Shown in pieces: positions 58,136-64,000 of a stretch of DNA of 64,000 nt (its first letter is position 1; each line of letters opens with the position of its first letter). Both the position numbers and the translations under genes were made by a program. Origin of the DNA: Poriferisodalis sp965262965 (GTDB taxonomy: Bacteria > Actinomycetota > Acidimicrobiia > Acidimicrobiales > Poriferisodalaceae); the NCBI RefSeq assembly GCF_965262965.1, contig NZ_OZ253573.1, forward strand, positions 3,472,001 through 3,536,000. Reading direction: 5' to 3'. The notes beneath the pieces are model-generated. The model saw only the letters and a program-made list of their open reading frames with translations, made no database searches and had not been told where the DNA came from.

Positions 58136-59752
58136 ATGCGAACGCTGATCTGCGCGTTGGTCGCCACGAGTGTGCTGGCGGCGGCATGTTCAACCGGTTC
58201 CGGCGAGACGCAGTCTGACGTCGACGACACCACTCCTGAGGCTCCGGCGACAACGACGACCGGATCGGCGGCCGGCACCGACGCTGCGGTCGAGGTCGAA
58301 ACCGAGGTCGACGTCGAGGACGACGCGGCTCCGGGCACCGCGGAGCCCACACCGACGACAGAGCCGTTCTTTCCCCGTACCGACGACGGCCGACCATTTC
58401 TCGAGCTGTCTCTGGAGGAGAAGATCGACGAGTTCCTCAACCTGCCCAACACGACATTCGCCGCAAACATCGCAGCCGAGATGGGCGGGACGGGGGACGA
58501 GCGGTGGGTTCCGTGGATTCTGGACGTGATGCGCTTCGGCGGCACCCGGGACGTCACGCTGCAGGCGATGGGAGCGCTCGAGACGCTGACCGGGGTGGAG
58601 AGTTCCGAGGACTTCACTACCGACTACGTCCGTTACGGCTCATGGTCGCGCAGCCAGGCGATTGACCCCGGAGACGACTACGAGGACTGGAAGGGGGTTC
58701 TTTACGCGTATGTGGATTTTCGGTACGAGGACCTGCTGGCACAGGTCACTGACCGCGTCACGCTTGCTGCGATCCAGTGGGGCGGTGTCCGGCGCGGCGG
58801 GATTCCCGAGCTGAACAACCCGGACCGGCTCACACCGGCACAGGCCGACTTCATGACGCCCGAAGAGTTGGTCCTTGGCGTCGTGATCGATACCGAAGCG
58901 GTCGCGTACCCGGTGCGTTTCCTGGCCCGCCACGAGCTGGCGAACGACGTCGTCGGCGAGGTGCCAGTGGCGCTCGGCTACTGCACGCTGTGCCTCACCG
59001 CGCTGATGTTCGACCGGCGCCTGCCCGATGGCCGAGTGCTGACGTTCCAGACATCTGGCCTGCTGATGGACTCCAACAAGATCATGATCGACAACGAGAC
59101 CGAGAGCTTGTGGAACCACCTGTCAGGCACCGCGTTCGCCGGGCCGCTGGCGGGCACCCGGCTCGAACAGTTCCCCGTCGCCACCGCGCGCTGGGAGGAC
59201 TGGATTGGCGACCACCCCGACACCGCGACGCTCGACACACCCCCGCCGACGTACTTCCCCGAGATGCCCGAGCGTCCGCCGATCGCGTACGACTACACGC
59301 CGGGTGCCGCCTACAGGACGTATTACTCGGTCTCCGAGCTGTGGTTCCCGACGTTCGAGACTCCCGACTGGTTCGACCTAAAAGAAGAGGTGGTGACCAT
59401 CGACCGCAACGGCAACTCGCTGGCGCTGAGCCTTCCCGAGCTGGGCCAAGCCGGACCGTTCGTGTACGTGCTGGGCGGCGAGCCGCTGGTGATCGTGCCG
59501 AACCAGGGCGGCGCTCGGGTCTACAGCGCTGCGGGGACCGAGGGCGTGCAGGCAGACGCATGGCGTCACGAGGCTCCCGTCGAGCTCGCTCCCGACGGCG
59601 TCCTGCATGACCAACTGCTCGTCACGGGTCTCGACAGACACTCCGGTTTGGACATTGCGCTGCCGCGCATCGTGTCATCGCAGTCGTTCTGGTTTGCCTG
59701 GTATGGCCTGCATCCCGACACTGAGATCTGGCCGCCCGTCGACGCCAGCTAG
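58136..59752 (+). CDS. DUF3179 domain lipoprotein
   Basis: The 538-residue protein has a lipoprotein signal (RTLICALVATSVLAAAC, Cys about 18) and a Thr/Ala/Glu-rich linker of 60 residues. The DUF3179 domain spans most of the rest: PEELVLGVVIDTEAVAYPVRFLARHELANDVVGEVPVALGYCTLCLTALMFDRRLPDGRVLTFQTSGLL and later SLWNHLSGTAFAGPLAGTRLE. The family is an extracellular domain of unknown function, often in archaea and actinobacteria; its conserved YCTLC Cys pair could bind metal or form a disulfide. The gene is divergent from the deacetylase gene. Confidence 0.88.
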   Translation: MRTLICALVATSVLAAACSTGSGETQSDVDDTTPEAPATTTTGSAAGTDAAVEVETEVDVEDDAAPGTAEPTPTTEPFFPRTDDGRPFLELSLEEKIDEFLNLPNTTFAANIAAEMGGTGDERWVPWILDVMRFGGTRDVTLQAMGALETLTGVESSEDFTTDYVRYGSWSRSQAIDPGDDYEDWKGVLYAYVDFRYEDLLAQVTDRVTLAAIQWGGVRRGGIPELNNPDRLTPAQADFMTPEELVLGVVIDTEAVAYPVRFLARHELANDVVGEVPVALGYCTLCLTALMFDRRLPDGRVLTFQTSGLLMDSNKIMIDNETESLWNHLSGTAFAGPLAGTRLEQFPVATARWEDWIGDHPDTATLDTPPPTYFPEMPERPPIAYDYTPGAAYRTYYSVSELWFPTFETPDWFDLKEEVVTIDRNGNSLALSLPELGQAGPFVYVLGGEPLVIVPNQGGARVYSAAGTEGVQADAWRHEAPVELAPDGVLHDQLLVTGLDRHSGLDIALPRIVSSQSFWFAWYGLHPDTEIWPPVDAS

Positions 59753-59829
59753 GGCGGCCAGCTCGGGGCGACGCTCATCGGGTCGTCGGTATGCTGGCCG
59801 CTCGCTCAGCGGCACGACACGCCGCCGTT

Positions 59830-59902
59830 GCCCCCATCGTCTAGCGGCCAAGGACACCACCCTCTCAAGGTGGCGGCACGGGTTCGAATCCCGTTGGGGG
59901 TG
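59830..59902 (+). tRNA. tRNA-Glu (anticodon CTC)
   Basis: The 73-nt cloverleaf has acceptor GCCCCCA/TGGGGGT, a D arm with AGCGGCCAA, anticodon stem CCACC/GGTGG with loop CTCTCAA (anticodon CTC), and T arm ACGGG-TTCGAAT-CCCGT. The discriminator is G and CCA is not encoded. It reads GAG codons. It precedes the DUF4032 gene by 20 bp. Confidence 0.95.
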
Positions 59903-59922
59903 CATTTGTTCGGAGGGTAGTC

Positions 59923-61035
59923 GTGGACTTGTCGGTGGTCACCCGGCAGCGACATCCCGACTTCTTGGACCTGGCGTGGGATCGGCCCCTGAAGGACTGG
60001 GACGATCTCACAGATCGGCTCGTTCAGGTCCGCCGAGGGCGAAGCCGCCACGTCGTTCGCATGGTCGGTTACGACGAGCGGGTGTACGCGCTCAAGGAGA
60101 CTCAGTACAGCCTGGCGCAGCACGAGTACCGGGTGTTGCGTCACCTCGAGGACGAGCGGCTGCCGGCGGTGCGGGCGGTGGGCGTCGTGACCGGTCGGCG
60201 CGCCAGCGACGGCACCGATCTCGACGCTGTGCTGGTGACGCGCTACTTGGACTACTCGCTGCCCTACCAACACGTGTTTCGCACGACATCGGCGGCCCTG
60301 CTGCGCGATCGTCTGCTCGATGCCGCGGTGGTGCTGCTGTCGCGGCTTCATCTCGAAGGCATCTTCTGGGGCGACATCTCGCTCGCCAACTTGCTGTTCC
60401 GGCGCGACGCCGGCGCACTCATGGCGTATCTCGTTGACGCGGAGACGGCCGAGTGCCAGCCACAGCTGAGCGACGCGCGGCGCGAACACGACCTGGAAAT
60501 GGGCGTTGAGAACATTGCGGGAGGCCTGTACGACGCCATCAGCGGCGGACTGCTCGAAGACCGAATTGATCTCCTCGAGGTCGCTGGGGAGCTCGTCGAT
60601 CGGTACCGGCGGCTGTGGACCGAGCTCACCCGCGAGGACGTTGTGTCCTCAGATGAGCGCTGGCGGATCAACGCGCGAATCGAGCGGCTCAATGAGTTGG
60701 GCTTCGATGTGGAAGAACTCTCCATCGTGCGATCTGCCGACGGAACCCGGTTGCGGATCCGCCCGATCGTGGTCGAAGAAGGGCACGCGCACCTGCGCCT
60801 GCGGCGGCTCACGGGTCTTGAGGTGCAAGAGAACCAAGCCCGGACCTTGCTCAACGCGCTCGACGCATACGGGCTGGTGCTCGAACGCGAAGCGGGCCGG
60901 CCGCTGCCCGAAGCAGTCAAGGCCTACCGCTGGCTGTCGAGCCGAGGGTTGGCCAGCAGTCCCGTGGCGAGTTCCTCGCTCGTCGGCTACACCGGTCGAC
61001 GCCTCGATGAGTCCGGAGATAGAACGGTCCTATGA
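59923..61035 (+). CDS. DUF4032 family protein with kinase-like N-terminus
   Basis: The 370-residue protein starts at GTG 59923, with CGGAGGG 6 bp upstream. The N-terminal half resembles lipopolysaccharide/serine-threonine-kinase folds: VYALKETQYSLAQHEYRVLRHL (Lys and Glu), VLVTRYLDYSLPY (hinge) and GIFWGDISLANLLFRRDAGALMAYLVDAETAE, where the catalytic Asp is in GDISLANLLF and the metal Asp in VDAE. The C-terminal half (about 205-350) is DUF4032, found mostly in actinobacteria. Activity is not known; it may phosphorylate a small molecule or protein. It is on the same strand as, and 47 bp before, the acyl-CoA synthetase. Confidence 0.88.
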   Translation: MDLSVVTRQRHPDFLDLAWDRPLKDWDDLTDRLVQVRRGRSRHVVRMVGYDERVYALKETQYSLAQHEYRVLRHLEDERLPAVRAVGVVTGRRASDGTDLDAVLVTRYLDYSLPYQHVFRTTSAALLRDRLLDAAVVLLSRLHLEGIFWGDISLANLLFRRDAGALMAYLVDAETAECQPQLSDARREHDLEMGVENIAGGLYDAISGGLLEDRIDLLEVAGELVDRYRRLWTELTREDVVSSDERWRINARIERLNELGFDVEELSIVRSADGTRLRIRPIVVEEGHAHLRLRRLTGLEVQENQARTLLNALDAYGLVLEREAGRPLPEAVKAYRWLSSRGLASSPVASSSLVGYTGRRLDESGDRTVL

Positions 61036-61082
61036 ACGATGTCGAGCGTTTGCCGACACAGCGCTGCCGCTGATCGCCTCTG

Positions 61083-62696
61083 ATGTCGACCGAGCGCACG
61101 GCCGAATCGTCATCGGATTGGCACCGCCATCTGCCGTCCCGGCACAGCGCTGCCGATGTTGATCTGGCTGCCGGCGAGACCTTGCCGGCGGTGTGGCTGA
61201 ATCGCTGGACGACCGACCCGCAACGCACCGTGATCTGCGATCCGCACGAAGGCTGGCTCGACGGCGCGCAGCTGCTGAAACGTTCCCAAGAGATCGCTGC
61301 ACGGCTGGCGGCTGGCGGCGTCGAGCCCGGTGATCGGGTGCTCATGAGCGGGCCGAGTTCGGCGCGTCTCGTCGCAGCGCACGCGGCGCTGCTGGCCATG
61401 GGCGCAGTCGTCGTCCCGCTCAATGGCGCCTATCGAGCCTCCGAGGTGGAAGGCGTGGTCGCGGACTGTCGTCCACGCGCTGCGCTCATCGAGGGCTCTG
61501 TGGGCGCTGGCGTGCCGCAGGAGTGGTCGCAGTGGATCCATGACGCCGATTCGTCGGTGATGGTGGCCGCCTTTGATGCCGCAGGTCTGCGGGTGGGTGC
61601 AGCCACAGCGCCCGACGACGGACTCCTGGCGCAGTGCGCGCAGCGCCGAGGCAGCGATCCCGCACTGATCGGGTACACCTCGGGCACGACAGGGCAGCCC
61701 AAAGGGGCGGTGCTGAGCCACGCCAATCTGCTGGCCTCGGTGCGAGCGCTGGAGCTGGCGTGGCGGTGGACGCCCGACGACGTGCTGGTGTTGGCGTTGC
61801 CGCTTTTCCACATGCACGGCCTCGGTGTCGGGCTCCATGGAACGCTCACCGTCGGCGCCCGAGCAGTGCTGATTCCCGAGTTCGAGCCCGATACCGTCTT
61901 CGACGCCATCGATGCTCACGATGCGACGCTGTTCTTCGGGGTGCCGACCATGTATTCGCGTCTCGTCGCCTCGTCGCGGGCAGCGGAGCTGTCGGCGTTG
62001 CGGCTGTGTGTGTCGGGCTCGGCGCCGATGCCAGCAGAGCTGCACGACGCAGTTCGCCGCGCCAGCGCGCAGCACGTCGTCGAGCGCTACGGAATGACCG
62101 AGACTGTGATGCTGGTGTCGAACCCGCACGATGGGCAACGTCGAGCGGGCACGGTGGGGATTCCATTGCCAGGCGTCGAACTGCGACTCGACCGCAGCGA
62201 ATCCGAGCGGCAGGCGAGTGACGAGACGGGGGTCTCCACCCAGCCGTCGGCGTCGGCGCGAGAGATCCTGGTGCGTGGACCGAACGTGTTCGGCGGGTAC
62301 TGGGAGCGGCCCGAGGCGAACGCCGAGTCCTTCGAAGACGGCTGGTTCCGCACTGGCGACTTGGGCAGCCTCGATGCGGACGGCTACCTGCGGATCGTCG
62401 GGCGCGCAAAGGAGCTCATCATCAGCGGTGGCTTCAACGTGTACCCCCGCGAGGTCGAGGAAGTCATCGCCGAGCACCCGGACGTCACCGAGTGCGCGGT
62501 TGGAGGAGAGCCCGACCCCGAGTGGGGCGAGGTGGTGGTTGCGTACGTGGTTGCCGAGCGAGACTTCGACGACGACGAGCTGAAGGACTTCGTGGGTGAG
62601 CGCCTGGCGTTCTACAAGCGGCCCCGCCGCACGCACCGGAGAGCGGCGCTTCCCCGAAATGCCCTCGGAAAGCTGCAACGCCACGAGCTCGGCTGA
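61083..62696 (+). CDS. AMP-dependent acyl-CoA synthetase (MatB-like)
   Basis: The 537-residue adenylate-forming enzyme has the P-loop YTSGTTGQPKGAVLSH near 197, the middle motif LPLFHMHGLGVGLHGTL, VERYGMTET, the adenylation motif DGWFRTGDLGSLDADGYLRIVGRAKELIISGGFNVYP, and the C-terminal Lys in PRNALGKLQRHEL. HMHGLGVGLHG and the order of motifs resemble malonyl-CoA synthetase (MatB) and 4-coumarate-type ligases. The C-terminal region reads FYKRPRRTHRR, unusually basic. It activates a carboxylic acid to its CoA ester. Substrate cannot be fixed; methylmalonate or malonate is one option. Confidence 0.9.
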   Translation: MSTERTAESSSDWHRHLPSRHSAADVDLAAGETLPAVWLNRWTTDPQRTVICDPHEGWLDGAQLLKRSQEIAARLAAGGVEPGDRVLMSGPSSARLVAAHAALLAMGAVVVPLNGAYRASEVEGVVADCRPRAALIEGSVGAGVPQEWSQWIHDADSSVMVAAFDAAGLRVGAATAPDDGLLAQCAQRRGSDPALIGYTSGTTGQPKGAVLSHANLLASVRALELAWRWTPDDVLVLALPLFHMHGLGVGLHGTLTVGARAVLIPEFEPDTVFDAIDAHDATLFFGVPTMYSRLVASSRAAELSALRLCVSGSAPMPAELHDAVRRASAQHVVERYGMTETVMLVSNPHDGQRRAGTVGIPLPGVELRLDRSESERQASDETGVSTQPSASAREILVRGPNVFGGYWERPEANAESFEDGWFRTGDLGSLDADGYLRIVGRAKELIISGGFNVYPREVEEVIAEHPDVTECAVGGEPDPEWGEVVVAYVVAERDFDDDELKDFVGERLAFYKRPRRTHRRAALPRNALGKLQRHELG

Positions 62697-62740
62697 AGGG
62701 GTCGCTTGCGGGCTGCGCATCTGACACCCTTGTAGACGCC

Positions 62741-64000
62741 ATGTTTCAGCTTCATGCGGTACAGCGAGCTGCTGCGCTCCCACATCGCTACATCGCACCC
62801 GACAGCCTCGACGAAGCCATGGATCTGCTGGCGACCCACGGTGCTGCCGCACGCCTGATCGCAGGCGGCACGGATCTGATGCTGGAGATCGCTCGTGGGG
62901 TCCGCACCGGCGTCGACGTGCTGGTGGATCTCTCAGGGCTCCATGGGTTCGATCAGATCACCTACGACAATGGCCGAGTGACGATCGGTCCGCTCGTCAC
63001 GCACGCCGATGTCATCGAGTCGGCTCCGATGCTGGCGGCCGGCTTGCCGCTCGCGCAGGCCTGCTTGGAAGTGGGCTCGCCGCCGCTGCGAAACCGGGCG
63101 ACAGTGGTCGGCAACATCGTCACGGCCAGTCCCGCCAACGACACCATCTCCGCGCTGGTGGCCCTCGCCGCCGATGTGACGATCGCATCGGCACGGGGCG
63201 AACGCGCAGTGCGGATCGAGGACTTCATTGCCGGATTCCGCCAGACAGTCCTCGAGCCTGACGAGATCGTCACATCGGTGTCCTTCGACGCTCTCGATGG
63301 GCCGCGGGCCGACGCCATCGCGGACCGGCGGGGTGTGTTCGTCAAGCTGGGCCTTCGACGGGCGCAAGCGATTTCTGTTGTGCACGCCGCGGTCGTCGTC
63401 GACGTGGCGGCGGATGGGACGACGGCCGACCTCGTCGTCGCGCTCGGCAGCGTCGCGGCGACCATCGTGACCGTGCCCGAGGCTGCCGACGCAGCCCGCG
63501 GTCGAGATCTGGCCGAGGCGTCGGCGGACATTGTCGACGCAGCGAGACGGACGGCGACACCGATCGACGACATCCGCGGCAGCGCCGAGTACCGATCGCA
63601 CACTGTCGGCGTCGTGGTCGAGCGTGCCATCGCCGCACTTGCGAACGGCACGCAGGCGCAGCGTTGGCCCCTCCGGCCACCGAGGCTGATGGTGACCATG
63701 GGTGGTGAGCACGCCCCGCCGCCGGTGCGAGTCACGATTTCCGAGCCGGCCGACGTCATCACCGCGACGGTCAACGGGCTCAGCCGCAGTGCCGCAGGTG
63801 CGTCGGGCAAGACATTGATGGACTGGCTGCGCGACGACCTCGCGCTGACGGGTACCAAGGAGGGCTGTGCCGAAGGAGAATGCGGCGCATGCACTGTGCA
63901 CCTCGACGGCGCGGCCGTCTTCTCGTGCCTAGTGCCCGCAGGCCGTGCGGCTGGGGCCAGCATCACCACGGTGGAGGGGATTGCGTCGCCTGACGGCAAT
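62741..64000 (+). CDS. xanthine/CO-dehydrogenase-type FAD-binding domain fused to 2Fe-2S ferredoxin domain (3' end outside window)
   Basis: ATG 62741 opens a frame that runs to the window end without a stop (420 codons). Residues 15-290 are a CoxM/XdhB-type FAD domain: AARLIAGGTDLMLEIARG, GPLVTHADVIES, CLEVGSPPLRNRATVVGNIVTASPANDT and LGLRRAQAISVVHAAV. From about 325 a CoxS/XdhC-type 2Fe-2S domain begins (TATVNGLSRSAAG, GKTLMDWLRDDLALTGTKEG, CAEGECGACTVHLDGAAVFSC), with the first cluster Cys visible. The order FAD then Fe-S is the reverse of XDH small subunits, as in fused CoxM-CoxS. The molybdenum subunit gene would be expected just beyond the window. Confidence 0.9.
   Translation, partial: MFQLHAVQRAAALPHRYIAPDSLDEAMDLLATHGAAARLIAGGTDLMLEIARGVRTGVDVLVDLSGLHGFDQITYDNGRVTIGPLVTHADVIESAPMLAAGLPLAQACLEVGSPPLRNRATVVGNIVTASPANDTISALVALAADVTIASARGERAVRIEDFIAGFRQTVLEPDEIVTSVSFDALDGPRADAIADRRGVFVKLGLRRAQAISVVHAAVVVDVAADGTTADLVVALGSVAATIVTVPEAADAARGRDLAEASADIVDAARRTATPIDDIRGSAEYRSHTVGVVVERAIAALANGTQAQRWPLRPPRLMVTMGGEHAPPPVRVTISEPADVITATVNGLSRSAAGASGKTLMDWLRDDLALTGTKEGCAEGECGACTVHLDGAAVFSCLVPAGRAAGASITTVEGIASPDGN

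Overview
The window is high-GC bacterial DNA, densely packed, with frequent GTG starts, 1-4 bp gene overlaps and no introns. The gene content points to an actinobacterium, most likely of class Acidimicrobiia. The reasons are a mycobacterial-type SerC, a DUF4032 protein, GatCAB-dependent Gln-tRNA synthesis, lipoproteins with long acidic linkers, a cytochrome P450, acyl-CoA dehydrogenase, and SsuD-like and CoxMS-like oxidoreductases. The assignment is inference from gene families; no marker-gene phylogeny could be run.

Layout. 1-826: 3' end of gatB. 905-4840: a two-gene cassette (PHP domain fused to an SMC-like ATPase, then an AlbA_2/RecG-C-like ATP-binding protein) that looks inserted and may be a defence system. 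4851-7521 (minus): MATE exporter and a glucose/sorbosone-dehydrogenase-like lipoprotein. 7602-11293: ilvB-ilvN-ilvC behind a promoter, a leaderless V/L-rich leader peptide and a strong terminator, a textbook-like attenuator. 11403-16302: AlgH-like protein, RDD protein, serC (minus), an aspartate-type aminotransferase and a short SerA. 16356-26531 (minus): a small ORF, two amidohydrolases, a CobW GTPase and a complete Opp/Dpp-type peptide importer (substrate-binding protein, two permeases, two ATPases) in one tight transcription unit. 26703-31337: SsuD-like monooxygenase, class I amidotransferase, Liv-type binding lipoprotein (minus), P450. 31350-36753: leuD-leuC-greA (minus) divergent from leuB-cimA (plus). 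36846-39557: hypothetical protein, DinB/MDMPI-like protein, gltX, tRNA-Gln(CTG). 39788-48311: branched-chain amino acid importer livG-livF-livH-livM-livH-livM-binding protein, ending in a perfect hairpin. 48398-52775: a large secreted repeat protein gene, interrupted by a G9 tract and by an ISL3-type insertion sequence. 52887-64000: small membrane protein, nitroreductase-SRPBCC fusion, acyl-CoA dehydrogenase, DUF4143 ATPase, polysaccharide deacetylase, DUF3179 lipoprotein, tRNA-Glu(CTC), DUF4032 protein, acyl-CoA synthetase, and a CoxM-CoxS-type fusion cut by the window end.

The dominant theme is branched-chain amino acids: synthesis (ilvBNC, cimA, leuBCD) and a large Liv importer. No leuA is present in the window. 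GatB, GltX and tRNA-Gln fit the indirect route to Gln-tRNA(Gln).

The most unusual locus is 48398-52775. A promoter and a signal peptide lead into a run of nine G residues that puts the following 900 codons out of frame; one extra G would join them. The body contains two tandem arrays (nine 9-residue units, then eleven 8-residue units), Cys-rich repeats and a C-terminal Ig-like domain. A 1441-bp ISL3-type element with matching inverted ends and an 8-bp target duplication splits it, and removing the element plus one duplication restores the frame exactly. This looks like a switchable surface protein, caught with an insertion in it.
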